NCBI GenBank assembly: GCA_004194705.1
Contig: SADC01001204.1
Coordinates: forward strand, 2,108,001 to 2,172,000
From: Ditylenchus dipsaci
Lineage: Eukaryota; Nematoda; Chromadorea; Rhabditida; Anguinidae
Direction: 5' to 3'
DNA length: 64,000 nucleotides
Shown: positions 23,767 to 35,815 of the stretch, one piece after another
How the letters are laid out: each line of letters opens with the position of its first letter
Position numbering within the stretch: position 1 is the stretch's first letter
Notes under the pieces: model-generated
Seen by the model: the letters and a program-made list of their open reading frames with translations, nothing else
Told to the model about the DNA's origin: nothing
Database searches by the model: none
Made by a program: the position numbers and the translations under genes

Positions 23767-24495
23767 AAAGGGGCATGCTCGCCGCCGATGGAATATTCTG
23801 AAAGGTGGGTACCAGGTCAATTCAAACGAGAATTATTTCAAAATAAATTTTAATTAAGTACCCTGCGGGCAATAAGTAATCAAAAACTCTTCCTTCTTTC
23901 AATAACATCGGTGGCCTAGTGGGATAGCGGCGGCGAACTGCTAAAGTTGTTCCTCTGTTCGATTCCCACTGTACGTATAATTTTTCCTCGACTTTTCCAA
24001 AATTTCGTTAAATTAATTCTTGTTTGAATTTCGCTGGTACCGCCTTTCAAAATATTCCCATCGGCGACTAGGGTTGACGGCGGTCGCGGTGCCGTCTTTT
24101 TTTGGAAGGCTGTGTTAACCAATTTTTTGATTAGTTTTTTAGATTCTGTTTTTACCGTTCTATTCAGCATGAAAAAAGAGGCGTGATCTTTAGAATAATG
24201 ACGACCACTCCATAAATTGTTTCAGTGATAAAAATGCGTTGGCGCAACCAAAAAAGTTTTTTTGGAGTGGTCGAAAAAAAATATTTTTTTTTGTTGCGCC
24301 AACGCGTTTTAATCACTGAATCAATTTATGGAGTGGTCGTCATTGTTCTAAAGACCGCACCTCTTTTTTCATGCTGAACAGAGCGGTAAAAACAAAATTT
24401 AAAAAACTAATCAAAAAATTGGTTAACACAGCCTTCCAAAACAAAGACCGCACCGCGACCGCCGTCAACCCTATCGGCGACGAGCATGCCCTTTA
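23767..24495. mobile_element. Composite element with GGGCATGCTCG ends and a tRNA-like core
   Basis: The left end AAAGGGGCATGCTCGCCGCC continues into GGGTACCAGGTCAATTC; the inverse (AATTTCGCTGGTACCGCC; GACGAGCATGCCCTTT) lies at right. A tRNA-like stretch with A box (GGTGGCCTAGTGG) and B box (GTTCGATTCCCAC) is at 23908-23976. A hAT MITE splits the right end. A second copy is at 46553-46880. Confidence 0.75.
24069..24473. mobile_element. hAT-type hairpin MITE, 405 bp
   Basis: Nearly the whole element is one hairpin. Ends are TAGGGTTGACGGCGGTCGCG and its inverse. Exact 8-bp duplication TCGGCGAC at 24061-24068 and 24474-24481. It is inserted into the right end of the composite element at 23767-24495. 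Confidence 0.88.
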
Positions 24496-24504
24496 AGAAA
24501 GTTA

Positions 24505-26216
24505 TCAATTAACCACTGGGTACTGTTTCTTTTTAAGAGGAAGCTGCGGTTTGGGCATGTTGTCTTCAAGTGGATAGGGTAGCGGATTCTCAGGTTTGGG
24601 CATTTTGTCTTCAAGTGGATAGGGCAACGGATTCTCAGGTTTGGGCATTCTGTCTTCAAGTGGATAAGGAGTCGTGATGTCTACTAAATATAATAATGTA
24701 TGTGGTGATTTTAAAAATACAGTCTTATTACCATTCCAACCAATTGGTGGTGGATTGGCCAGGTTATGAGTGTCATGGTCTCCCGATGAGACTTGAGGTT
24801 TTAGCTGAGCACTCTGAGCACCCTAATAAAATCTATGTAAAACTACAGTTTAAAATTTTTTAATTAGAAAGCTTTATTTAAAATTTTTTCCTGGGTGTTG
24901 TAATTAGAGTTGGATTCGGTCGGTGAACCGAAAAGCGGATTTTTTTTGGCAAACAAACCAAAACCAAACCCGGTTTCAAAAAACCGGGTTTAGCAAACAC
25001 TGGATTATTGACAAAAATTAACCGCAAATCGGGTACAGGTCAGTTAATCGACCGAAAGTTTTTGAAAAAAACCGGAACTGAATCCAACCCAAGTTGTAAT
25101 GATTGAAATTTTGGATCCACTGGCAAATTCGCGAGTAGGGTCGAAATTTTTATGGTCTAGCCTTCCACAGCTCTCATTTTAAAATTAACAAAAATACAAA
25201 TTTTCTTATTTGAAGTAATTTTTTTCCCAGTAAGCTTTTAATAGTGACAGGTGGGAGAATAATTTAAAAAAAATTCGCCGTTATCTTACCTTTTTGCTTC
25301 ACCGTATTTCCTCTAATTAACACCCCCCCCCCCCTGGTTAAAAATCATGTTCTTGACATCGTGCTTTTGATCCTTCTTTTGGTCACTTTTCTCAGGCAAG
25401 TCACCACCCATTTTGTAGCTAGAAAGATGAGCTACCAAATGGTTGATAACTTACTCGAGAGAAGTGATCGAAAATGGATGGAAAACCCGATGCCAAGAAC
25501 ACGATTTTGAATGAAGGGGCATTAATTAAATAAGGTAGGTATCTTCTTGCTTTTGTCCCTTTTCAGCATTCGGTTTAGATGATGACGAGCGGTGTAATAA
25601 ATTTTATATCAGACTTATTTTTTATCATTATTTTTAAAAACTTCTGCCCTTTTTCCAAGAGAAACAATTGATAGCTTTAGACATAATAATAATAATAAAA
25701 TTACTGGATAAGGACTGTCGAAATAAGTTGGCTCAACTGGCGGGTGAGGCGGTGAAGCATTCGGTTTTTTGGTCACAAGCTGACGCTGTGGCTGAGTCTC
25801 TGGCCGAGGCATCTTGTCTACAAGAGGGTAGGGAAGATTATTGTCTTGACCGATCTTGCTGGGATCTAAGAAATTTGTTAGACTTAATTTGATGAGATCA
25901 ACAGTGCGCTCACCCCGAAATCCAATGGGTTCAGGTTTAGGAGGCTCCAGTTCTGCTGCTTTAGGTGCACTCGTTGTCTTCTAAAAATTGTTGTGTTAAA
26001 CTTTTAGAAATACGAAATGTTCACCTTCTGCTTGACTTGCGAAACAGTCAGTCCACGGTTAGAAACCTCAATGCTAACCTTAGTTGTGGTCTGGTTATTG
26101 CCACTGCTAGAAGCTAAGTGTTGAGAGTGGCTGCACCTGCGATCAGCTGGATTTCGACAGTTTCTTTGATCATTTGGTTTGCGAGATTGGTTGCTTTTGC
26201 TAAAGCAAAGGCCCAT
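24505..26216 (-). CDS. Putatively acylated protein with PYPLEDxMPKPEN repeats (4 exons)
   Basis: I do not recognise the family. Exons on the minus strand: 26216-26025, 25980-25705, 24822-24732, 24683-24505, 738 nt and 245 aa, with all junctions GT-AG and in phase and no frameshift. It starts MGLCFSKS, a classic N-myristoylation (Gly2) plus palmitoylation (Cys4) context, so membrane anchoring on the cytoplasmic face is likely. A basic, Ser/Asn-rich stretch follows. The second exon holds a first divergent repeat (LPYPLVDKMPRPET) in a proline-rich segment. The last exon holds three close tandem copies of about 14 residues (YPLED, R/K/N, MPKPEN), then a basic tail ending PVVN. No catalytic motif is visible. 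It may be a proline-rich adaptor or scaffold. The 3' end lies about 10 bp from a transposon terminus at 24495, and the second intron (25704-24823) contains a MITE and a hAT MITE. Confidence 0.8.
24905..25092. mobile_element. hAT-type MITE, 188 bp
   Basis: Ends TAGAGTTGGATTCGGT and the inverse-type CTGAATCCAACCCAA; exact 8-bp duplication GTTGTAAT (24897-24904, 25093-25100). Lies in the second intron of the repeat-protein gene. Confidence 0.85.
25300..25540. mobile_element. MITE of the CCGTATTTCCTCTAAT group
   Basis: Left end ACCGTATTTCCTCTAATTAA; inner arms match 3914-4161, including GATGAGCTACCAAATGG. Right end decayed. Intron of the repeat-protein gene. Confidence 0.78.
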
Positions 26217-26593
26217 TGAATCAGGAATAATTTTTAAAGGGCTTTGTTCAAAATTCTGAAATAGATTGCCTAATAATGTCTAAAATATATAACATATACA
26301 ACCGAAATATAAAATTTCAAAAATTAAAAATTTTATATGAATATAAAATTTATATGTATAAGCCTTTGACGAGCTCGAAATGTTGTGGGTTGAACGATTG
26401 TAAAAGTTTTAACTTGATTACAGGCTGCATCCTATGAACTTATTAGATAAACGTTTAGGAGGGGACTCTATTAGGAAGAAGGGCTCTATTGGAGAGGGGT
26501 GCTTTATTTTTCAACCCTAAGAGCCTAAGGCCCAACAAAAATTCAATAAATGACATTCAAAATTTCTACATTTATTTTTAAATTTGAACAATA

Positions 26594-27109
26594 CAGTTGG
26601 TCCCGCTTTAGTGCACATTTAAGAACGTAAAAAGTGGGAAGCTAACCCAATAGACTACACGTGTAAATTTTATAGACTAGTAGTAATTTTACCTATGCAA
26701 CAGTACACACCAAAAGTTCGTTCCCATCTTAGGTTCGACACTTTTTTTACTTCTATTTTTGACGTATTTTTTAAATTTGGATTCGTCAGTCTAGTCCCAA
26801 ATATCTCAGGGAATTTGATTTTGCCAGTCGTTTTGACAAACACGACGGTTTTTATATTTAGAACCGCTAATCCCGCTTTAGTGTACACTCTAAATTCTAA
26901 AAAGGTGTACACTAAAGCGGAATTTGCAGGTCTAAATATAAAAACTGTCGTGTTTATCAAAAACGACTGGCAAAATCGGAATCCCTGCGATATTTGGGAC
27001 TAGACTGACGAATCCGAATTTAAAAATACTTCGAAAATTGAAGTAAAAAAAGTGTCGGACCCTAGGCGGGAACGAACTTCTGGGTGTACACTAAAGCGGG
27101 TCTCAACTG
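26594..27109. mobile_element. Tigger-like hairpin MITE, AAGTTCGTTCCC group
   Basis: Ends CAGTTGGTCCCGCTTTAGTG and inverse-type GCGGGTCTCAACTG; internal AAGTTCGTTCCC blocks and GACTAGACTGACGAATCC. The centre repeats CCGCTTTAGTGTACAC. Confidence 0.8.
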
Positions 27110-27418
27110 TAACCAAAATTTTAACAATCTAAATCAGTTTTCAAAGTTAATTTCATGAGATTTATTGCTGGTGGTACTCTTTCTCGTATCAAAATACTCT
27201 TCTCTAGTACATAAATACTCTTTCCTGATATGAAAATACTCTTTTCCAGTACCTAAATTTGATTTATATAGAACTTCTTTGAACTGATACTTTTCTCGTT
27301 GACACATAAACGTGTAGCTCTAAATCTCAGCTTACTAGCGAAGTTTTGAGCTTCTGTGAAAAATTTCCGAAAAATATAGACTTGGGTGTTTGAACGAAGA
27401 AAAAAAACATCTTTGTTG

Positions 27419-27650
27419 AAAAGGTCAGATTTAGGACTGACCGAACATTAAAAAATTTTAGAAGTAGATTAACTGTCTTTGTCTGTGCGCAGTTTCAACT
27501 ATTTCAGCGAATAAGAAATAGTATTGGCAAACTTTAACACCAAAAAAGTAAACCCTTTTAAAAAAGCTTTTTGTCGTGCTTAACCATACTAATCTTGTTG
27601 AAAAGGTCAGATTTAGGACTGACCGAACATTAAAAATTTTAGAAGTAGAT
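27419..27650 (+). repeat. Direct duplication of a 50-bp segment
   Basis: AGGTCAGATTTAGGACTGAC and the bases after it occur at 27421-27469 and again at 27603-27650, the copies about 180 bp apart. Confidence 0.7.
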
Positions 27651-28343
27651 AAAACTTCAGATTCTGAACTTTTGTCTATCTATTATCTATCTATTATCAA
27701 ATTCTTATTTTTTTGAGCTTCAAAAATAATAATTTTGCCACTACAATAGAACATTTCAGTAATAGGAAGAAGTGTTTTAGTAATATACAAAAGTATCACC
27801 CTTTTTCACTAATAAAGCCTTTTTTGTCCTGATACAATTTTAGGGGGACTGGCTTTAGAGAGGGGGCTTTATTTTTCATTCATTCATTAAAACGAAGAAG
27901 AGGTCTCTATTGAGAGGGGGAGACTCTATTATAACATTTACCGTATTGTGTGAAACATTCATCAATTAGCATAAAAACTTTTAATACGAAACAATTAGTC
28001 TTAAACATTTTCTAAAAAAGACAAACTTCTGAAAAAGGTAAAGTTAAAATTTTCCATAATTAAACAGTCCATCTAATATTTTTTCGAGATTGTGCCTGTT
28101 GTGATGTAAATTAACGGCCTTTCAAAAACCCGACCAATCAAGTTGAGCTAAAACAGTGAGTAAAAGTTTGCCATTTAATCTAGAAACGTGCTTAAATATT
28201 TTTTATACAAGGTGTATCTTAGCAAAAAAAGGTGAGTAAGAAAATTTCGAAAAGACACTTTCATATAATGTCAATATTGATGAAAAACTAGAAAAGTTTG
28301 GCTATTTAAAGCAGTTCAATACAAATGCAATAAAAAGAAACTA

Positions 28344-28789
28344 CAGTCGACTCTCGATATAAGGACACTCAGGGGACCGGCAAAAGTTCGTTCCCGCCTT
28401 GGGTACGACACTTTTTTTAGCCCGATTTTCGAAAATTTTCACCGGTTTTGTTTTGACAGTTTGGTTTCAAATATCGCAAGGATTCCGATTTTGCCGATCG
28501 TTTTTCAGAAATCCAGATTTTTTTCCTATAAAAAAGCAAAAACTCGATTTAAACACAGGCTTTTTCAAAAATCCCTGTCCTTATATCGAGTTTTTGCTTT
28601 TTTAGAAGAAAAAAATCTGGATTTCTGAAAAACGATCGGCAAAATCGGAATCCCTGCGATATTTGAAACCAAACTGTCAAAACAAAACCGGTGAAAATTT
28701 TCGAAAATCGGGCTAAAAAAAGTGTCGTACCCGAGGCGGGGACGAACTTCTGTCCTTATATCGAGTGTCCTTATATCGAGTGTCGACTG
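28344..28789. mobile_element. Tigger-like hairpin MITE, AAGTTCGTTCCC group
   Basis: Ends CAGTCGACTCTCGATATAAG and GAGTGTCGACTG, TA flanks; long arms pair almost fully, including AAGTTCGTTCCCGCCTTGGG and its inverse. Confidence 0.85.
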
Positions 28790-28854
28790 TAAATGAAGAT
28801 TCTAAAAAATTTCGCCCATTTTTTTAAGCAGCGCTCGAATCTTTTTTTTTGGAA

Positions 28855-29772
28855 AATTGGGGGGGGGGGTTGCGGCAATTAGAGGGGGGGGGCGGCAATT
28901 AGAAGGGGGACGATTTTTTTTCGATCATAAATTTGAAGTAATTTATTACTCCAACAATGAAACTTTTTATCCTATTTTCAAATTTTTTATGATTTTTGGC
29001 AGAATTTTCAGACCAATTGTTTGTCCAGGGCAGCCAAATTAAAGGGAGCGAAAACTTAATATCCGCACCGCGTAGGTTACAGGTTCGACTACCACCGGCT
29101 GCACACCATATATTTTATTTTATTAACAATTTCGTGTCAAAGTCATACTCGGGCTCTGGACTATCCGACAAGATCATCAACGCAGGGTTTCCCACCTAGT
29201 ATAGCTTATTCGTATGCTGAAAATAGGCTAGAGCTCCGATAATCGATGGTTTTGAGGGTTTTCTACTACTGCTTTGATTGATATTTCTGCATTTTTTCGA
29301 CAAGTCACACGTTTCATACTTAGTAATAAAGCCAAGATCATGAGATTTCATTTGAGCTATCATACAAGGTAGAAGGTAATATTTTGTTAGAGCTAATATT
29401 TTAAAAACTTTTACTGATGTCCAATATAATACCAGCCAATCATGTGCATGAAATCTACAAATTACAGCATTTCTGACAGTGAAGATGAAAATGGTCGCAA
29501 TTGATTGCTTGATTGAAAATCCTATTGAGGATTTCATCGAATTCAATGTTTTTTAAATTTTAGCTCTAACTTTATACAAACTTTTTATCTGTATGATAGC
29601 TCAAATGAAAGCTGAACATCTTAGCTACATTTTGACACCAAACTTGTAAATAAAAAGAGAGAAAATATAAGGTCTGCAGCCAGTGGTAGTCGAACCTGCG
29701 ACCTAAGGCGATGCGCATATAAAGTCCCCACCGAGGGGGGGGGTGGCAATTAGTGGAAATACGGTAATTAAG
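28855..29772. mobile_element. MITE-like element with GGCAATTAGAGG ends and tRNA-like parts
   Basis: Left end repeats GGGCGGCAATTAGAGGGGG; right end GGTGGCAATTAGTGGAAATA then ACGGTA. Near each end a B-box-like GGTTCGACTACCACCGGCT (29082 on the plus strand; 29690-29705 on the minus strand) forms an inverted pair. Confidence 0.55.
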
Positions 29773-30227
29773 TCGTGAAGATGAAAATTTTGGCATCAAA
29801 AATTTCGTTATTTCGCTCTATTGAAAAAATCTTCGATAAAGGATACGAATTCAAAAAGTTATGACCAATTCTAGGGGATAAGAAAATTCGCAGCACCCTG
29901 TTTTTCGTCAGTCTTGTCCTAAAAATTGTAAAAAATTAGCTTTCGTCAGTCGTTTCTCAGAAACACGACAGTTTATCCATTTAGACCTGCAAGACATCTT
30001 TATTCTAAATAGGTGTACATTTAGCTAATCTTACGGATCTAAACGGATAAACTGTTCTGTTTCTTAGAAAAGACCGGCAAAATTGAAATAAATACGGTTA
30101 AAGTCCCCTAAAGTTACGAATTTTGCAGCCCTAGCGTTCGATTTGGTTACCTTCTTGTCTTATGGCTTGTACTTATGCACAGGTGAAGCCAGCATTTGTA
30201 AACTCAAACATTTTATTTTTACTAGTA

Positions 30228-30563
30228 CAGGGTGGTACGAGAAATCCCCTGCTTTTGAGCGGTTTTCAAAATTTTATTTTTCGGCAATCGATTTTTCTCG
30301 CCGAAAATTGTTTTTTTGGCATATCATTTGAAAAACACGATTTTTGCTTGGTCCTTTCTGCGCTTCGGGCTCTGTGCAGTGGATGGACTCCTGACAGGCC
30401 AGGCCTGAACCACAAGGGCCAAGCTGAAATCGTGTTTTTCACATTATATACCAAGCAAATATTGTCGGTGAGAAAAAGCAGTCGGCAAAAACAGAATTTC
30501 AAAAATTGCTCTAGGAAAAGCCTATAGCCGTTTCAAAACTAAGGAATTTTTCGGACCACCCTG
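30228..30563. mobile_element. MITE with CAGGGTGGTACGAG ends, TA duplication
   Basis: Begins CAGGGTGGTACGAGAAAT and ends with CGGACCACCCTG, TA on both sides. Internal arms pair TTTTGC and AAACACGATTT pieces. Mariner-type duplication. Confidence 0.78.
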
Positions 30564-31247
30564 TATGTTGTTTGTGGAGTAGAGAGTGGCGTTCTATTAG
30601 AGAGAATATGGTATGTTTGAGTCCGTTCTAACGTGCAGTCACCCCCCTGCGCCTAAGCATGATCAAAAAATAACCGAAAACTAATGGGACAAGAGCAAAA
30701 ATGGATCGGATCAAGTGCCAGGGCCAGTCACGCCCGTGAATGATACAGAGTCCATCTCAAACACAGATGTCTGTGAAGTTAACAAAATATCTAACTTATG
30801 CTCAGGGTAATATCTAGTAAGCTAAAAATCTAGAAACGAAATTTCACAATTCAATAATAAGCTTCTTAATCTAAAAGTTTATTTTGCTGCAGTGTAAAAC
30901 TGGTTGATTGGGCATCAAAAATTTATGTATAAACGAAAGGGCCAAAACTTTTTCATTTAACAAATAAATCAGACAAACATCTACTTCACAGAATAACAAC
31001 AATTTTTGGCCAACTTCTTTTTTTCACCACCAGCTGCAAACCAAATGATTAAGCTAGGAAAAAACTCTTTGTTTAACTTTTTTACAAAAGAATATTCAAA
31101 TGTTATTGAAAAAAGAAGATTTGTTGAGTAAGTTGGTTTGTAATTTAAAATTACTAATTACTAAAATTACTAATTTTACTGAACTCAATTATTATAACTT
31201 TCAAAAAATTTATAGAAGTAAAAAAAATTATTTATAAAACTGAAACA

Positions 31248-31671
31248 CAGTCAAACTTCAATATAGTAGCTCCCACTGATAAACAAGTGGCTCCTCTAAT
31301 ATAGTGGCCCCCTGAGCTCGATTTGGTTAGTCAAAATATTGAATCTAAATGAGTGACCCTAAATATAGTGGCCCTCTAATATAGTGGCGCTCCATTATAG
31401 TGGCGCTCTATTATAGTTATATAAAGCCTGGTCCCTGCTAACAAAAAGACTCTCATATAGCGGCCCCCTACTATCAAAAACTTCAGATTTTTCTAGACAA
31501 AATCAGAAATGTTTGAAAAAACAGACGGCAAAATTAGAATATTTTTGATATTTGAAGCCAGATCGGTTAATTAAATTGACAAATTGACATTTTAAAAAAT
31601 TGGTGCAAAAAAGTGTCGGACCCGAGACGGGAACGAACTTGAGAGAGTACTAGCTTAGCAAGAGTAAACTG
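31248..31671. mobile_element. Tigger-like MITE with ATATAGTGGC repeats
   Basis: Begins CAGTCAAACTTCAATATAG, with several TATAGTGGC steps; the right arm keeps AAGTGTCGGACCCGAGACGG and GAACGAACTT. The outer right end is degraded. Confidence 0.6.
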
Positions 31672-31767
31672 TACGGTCAAACCTTGCATTTGGCAAGTTC
31701 AAAAGCGCGCAAGACCGATTTTTCCGATTTTATTTAACCATTTACTATGTATTAAGATTAATGATCA

Positions 31768-31855
31768 AAAATGACAGAGCAGACACGGGAATCGAACATG
31801 ATTTCAACAATCATCACACTAAGCTGCTATACCACCAACTTAGTGGCACTAAGAT
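31768..31855 (-). repeat. tRNA-like sequence
   Basis: Minus strand: GTTGGTGGTATAGCAGCTTAG as A-box side and CATGTTCGATTCCCGTG as B-box arm. No full cloverleaf. Confidence 0.5.
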
Positions 31856-32825
31856 TTGGTATGAAATTTGGTTTTTATTTTATTGTACCAACCATACATA
31901 ATTTGAAAAGTATTGTTGTAGTAAAAAAATTTGCCAAATTCTCATTGTCATTATAAATATGGTCATTTAACGGGACATGCCAGTGGTGGCCGCCAATTCA
32001 AGTAATTTTCATAATTAATAATTATTCAGGGTACGTTAATGTACTTTTTAAAAAGATTCGCACTTTTATACGAACCCAAATCTTTTTTATTCTTGAAATT
32101 TTAGGTTAAATTTTTTTTGCTTAAAATGGGTAAGAGCACTGGATAAAATGGCATTTTTGGCGAAAAATGACCAAATTGTTCTTTTTCAACCAAATTTACT
32201 TTATGTTGTAGTTTTGTTGATGTTTAGCGTGAAGCTTTTTTGAGTTCGGAGACCAAAAACGGGTCATAGATGGCAAAATCATTCGTGTCGCTAATTTTAC
32301 CGTTCTCCAGAATGTCAGTCTTCGTTTAAAAACATTTTGCAGAAAAGAGTGAATTCCAAAGGGATATGCAACTTTTCTATAAAATTTTTGATTGTACTTG
32401 AAAACTTTTCTGTTTTGAAAATTTCGCGCAAAGATGGCTTTTTTCTGACACGAATACTATTTCAATTCCAGTCGCTCTCAAATTTTCGGTTCTATGGCTG
32501 AGTAAAACTATTTATAGGTAAAAAAACGACGAAGGCCTACGTCCAGGGCCGCAATTGGGGAGGGGGGGGGGTCGTAGGGGTAATTCCGCCCCCCCTCCCC
32601 CCCTTGGAAATACGTTACCCCCACCCCCTTGACCGTGAAAATTAGGCAAATTACCTCCCCTCCCCTTGAGAAAGTTCAAGTTGCGGCCCTGCCTACGTCC
32701 CTTGTACCAACTTTGGCAAAGTCATACCGAAAAATGACAAAGGTGTTCATTTTCGAAACTCGATTCCAGGAAGTATGCCTAGAAGCAATGCTAAGTTTAT
32801 TTAGATATGAGCTTTTTTATTTTCC

Positions 32826-33040
32826 TTAATCAGCACCAGTCTTGGCCAAACAACCAGCCCGGTTAATTACGATTTTCGCGTCTTGCAAATGTAGCTGAAA
32901 CTTCCAGCTACATTTTGAGTCTAAATGTACGAAAAATTCACATAAAAGTAAAGTCAAAATCTTCATACAAGATTTAAAAAACGCAAAAATCTCAAACAAC
33001 CGGGCTGGTTGATTGGCCAAGCCTGATCCACATCAGCATT
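32826..33040. mobile_element. Foldback, CTTGGCCAA / CAGCCCGGTT arms
   Basis: CAGTCTTGGCCAAACAACC and CCCGGTTAATTACGA pair with CAACCGGGCTGGTTGATTGG and CCAAGCCTG. The right end touches the start of the tentative gene at 33059. Confidence 0.65.
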
Positions 33041-33058
33041 TAAAAAAAAATATGTTGT

Positions 33059-33620
33059 ATGAAAATTTTACTGCTGCTGACTAATTACTTTTTCACAATA
33101 ACAAAAGAATTGAAAGAAATGTATGAAAAGTGCGAAATCATACCATCTGCAACAAATTTGCATATATTATACTGCAAAAGAAGCTTGAAACAAGAAAAGC
33201 ATTTAAATTTCACATTGAATTTTTTAAACACTTATTTTGTTTTTATTTTCCAGAGCTTGATCATCGAATATTTCTGCATTTGTCATTTTCGGATAAGTTC
33301 TTCTATTTTTCACATGTCTAGTTCAAACCGCTTTAGAGAGGTATAAACTAAACTTTCTAAATTATATATTTACAGTAGCCATTTTTAAGATTTCCTCGAA
33401 CCATACTAGATTCATCGCTGAAGTCATAAACCACTCTTCTAGGTTTCCAAACAAAAGTAGTGAAGAGACGAGCTACAATTTGTGGTGGTTAATCTTTCCT
33501 ATCTGCATTTTTGTGATTATAGTGGCCATGGCTGTCAATGCTTATTTCAAAGCAGACAACAATAACAAGCGATTGGCACTAGAAGGAAGCCCTGCTTTTT
33601 TTGAAGTAAACGTTTTTTGA
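33059..33620 (+). CDS. Possible single-pass membrane protein (3' exon and tentative 5' exon)
   Basis: The reliable part is 33390-33620. After an acceptor (TTTTTAAG) it reads an Asn-glycosylation-rich ectodomain (NHT, NHS, NKS sequons), a transmembrane segment (WWLIFPICIFVIIVAMAV) and a 32-residue cytoplasmic tail ending in EVNVF and a stop. The upstream open frame from 33059 starts with MKILLLLTNYFF, a possible signal peptide, and ends at a GT in phase 0 (33341), so the two join in frame. Part of the upstream frame overlaps another equally open frame, so its exon limits are doubtful. A type I membrane protein of unknown family is the best reading; a small channel-associated subunit is conceivable, but nothing specific supports it. 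Confidence 0.4.
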
Positions 33621-34657
33621 GAAACCACTAAATCATTGTTTTGTAACCCTACTAATGATTCTCTGGTACTTGTTTACTTGGGGGGTGGCTCATTTTATAA
33701 TAATTTGTAATAAAATTTGATTAAAACCTTGATTTGCCTTGGGGGACCAAGGCAAAAAGTCAAATTTTACTCAAAAAAATTCTTCAAAAAATTTATTTTC
33801 ATGTAGAAGAAGGTAAGAAAACAGCTTATTCTCGTTAAAAGCATATAAAAATCACTCAGGAGTCATTTAACTATGATTTACAAAATATTATAAAATGCGC
33901 CCCTCCCCTAAGTAAACAAGCGCTGAATTTTTTTCATATTATGGTAATCACTGGAATTTTTAAAATAGATTTTAGAATTATTTGTTAGATTTAGGTTTAA
34001 ATTTAAAAATCTAAAATATCATTTTGCTATTATGAATCTTCGTTATAAAGATTTTCACTGTTTATTCAACTGTTTATTGGGATCTCATTAAATGTATAAT
34101 CAACTTTACTATAAAATATAGTTACAAAACCATAGTTGAACCGTGGCCGGCGGCACTCCTTCGGTCACCAGCAGTGGCCCCCGGCGCGCCGACTGTTATA
34201 TATATTCGAAATGAGAATGGCAAGGTCATATCAAAAAAACTATGACCGTCTGGCACCGCCGGGGGCAGCCGGACGTACCTATCGTTACAAGTAGACACCC
34301 ATGCCCACGTTGTTACAACACCCCCAAGGGAAATATTAAGAGATTGCGGTACTTATTCGGTGTGTCCGCCCCCCCCCTCTCTTATTTTTTAAAAAGGGAC
34401 TGAAAAGAGGTCTTAAACTAATTTTTTATGCTTAACATAATAAAAGAAACATTTATAAGTAATTTCTGATCTAAAAATTTAATCTTTTTTCAAAACATTC
34501 CTACTTCCACTACTCCAAGTTAGATGGTCTTTTAGGGTATTTCAAAGGTCATTTTTATTATTATTATTCACATTTTTAGGCTTAGGCAAGAGTAGGCCAG
34601 CATATGTTAGAGCGGACTCAAACATATTACTTATTCTATAGTTCGGAAAACACGTTT

Positions 34658-34923
34658 ACCGTATTTACTGTATTAACTCCCCACCTTCTAATAACTCCCC
34701 ACCCTCTAATAAGTCCCCACCCTACGGACCTTATATCTCAGCCTAGAGCGAACATTTCGCAAATCTGTTTTTTGCGTTTTCTTAGTTGCCGCGAGTTTAC
34801 CTGATTACACTTTTCAGATTTTGGTTGAGCACCCAAAAATCTCAAAATCGACCTCAAAATTTTTCGATTTTTTAGAGGTTGAAAAATAACTCCCCATAGG
34901 GACTTAATACAGTAAATACGGTA
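34658..34923. mobile_element. MITE with TACCGTATTTACTGTATTAA ends
   Basis: Inverted ends TACCGTATTTACTGTATTAA and TTAATACAGTAAATACGGTA, with tandem CTAATAACTCCCCACC steps inside the left end. Confidence 0.8.
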
Positions 34924-35147
34924 ACTCCGTTAAAAAATAAGGAAGGGAGGGGGGAGGGGTGGGCAAACCGGAGAAGTACCGAGGTTGCATGACAGCGCCG
35001 CTTGTTCCAAATGATTTACAAGCTATCGTTGTTTTTTGACAGTTTTTACCTTGTTATTTTTTACTTTTTTTTAAATTTCCTTCTTGTTACTGAGTTGCTC
35101 AAGATGTTAATAATAGTGGTTATACTGGAGTTGAAGAAGCTTCAAAG

Positions 35148-35492
35148 CAGTGCTGTTAATTCCGGAATCTCGGCACTGTAAAAGCACAGTGCAAAGACCT
35201 TTAAAATTTTTGGCACCGGGCAACCGCATCGGACATTTTTTTGTATGTGTTTTGAAAAATTATCAATTAAATTTTTAATTATTTAAGCTTGATTGCAAAT
35301 ATGAACAATATTTTTAGCTTTACCTATTATTATGCTCTTTTAAGGCGAATTATACCTTAGATAGCTGTTGCCGGGTATGATATGATACATACTACTCGCG
35401 GTGCGGCACCGGTTCGGCACCGACCTCTAAAATTTATGGCACCGGGCACCGAGCACCGCAGCTGTCACCGGTGCCATTCACAGCACTGCCTG
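35148..35492. mobile_element. Foldback with CAGTGCTGT ends and GGCACCGG arms
   Basis: GCAGTGCTGTTAATTCCGG at left and CCATTCACAGCACTGC at right; several CGGCACCGGGCA steps. Confidence 0.6.
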
Positions 35493-35564
35493 AAAGAAGT
35501 GTCGAAGTGTCAAACAGTGACAGCAAGGCCAAAACAAATGTATCAGATGAAGTCCTCAATAAGG

Positions 35565-35815
35565 AAAAATTGGCGCTAGTAGCGAATACCACCCCCAAGA
35601 ATCCAACCTTTTAATATTGCTGTAACTTCCCTATTAACAACAAGTTTAGGCTTAGCCCTTAGGCTTGATGTAGGCCAGCGTACGGAAGTTGTGACTAATA
35701 AAGAGTTTACGCATATTTTCCGGGGTCTGGGACATAAATTTGGGTACTATTACTAAAGTAAAAAAGGTGAAAATTGTTAGGAGGGGGGGGGGGTATTCGC
35801 TACTAGAGTCGAAAA
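35565..35815. mobile_element. MITE, GGCGCTAGTAGCGAA type
   Basis: Left GGCGCTAGTAGCGAATACC, right TATTCGCTACTAGAGTCG; interior matches 61200-61480. Confidence 0.75.

Larger units (their letters stand above)
27110..33058. other. Gene-poor, transposon-rich region
   Basis: MITEs at 28344, 28855, 30228, 31248 and 32826, a TCTATCTAT microsatellite near 27670, poly-G/poly-C tracts near 32560-32640, and unassigned AT-rich DNA. No gene supported. Confidence 0.45.

Noticed and set aside
29196..29546. 116-codon minus frame
   Set aside because: Lies wholly within a MITE-like element; no motif or splice site supports it.
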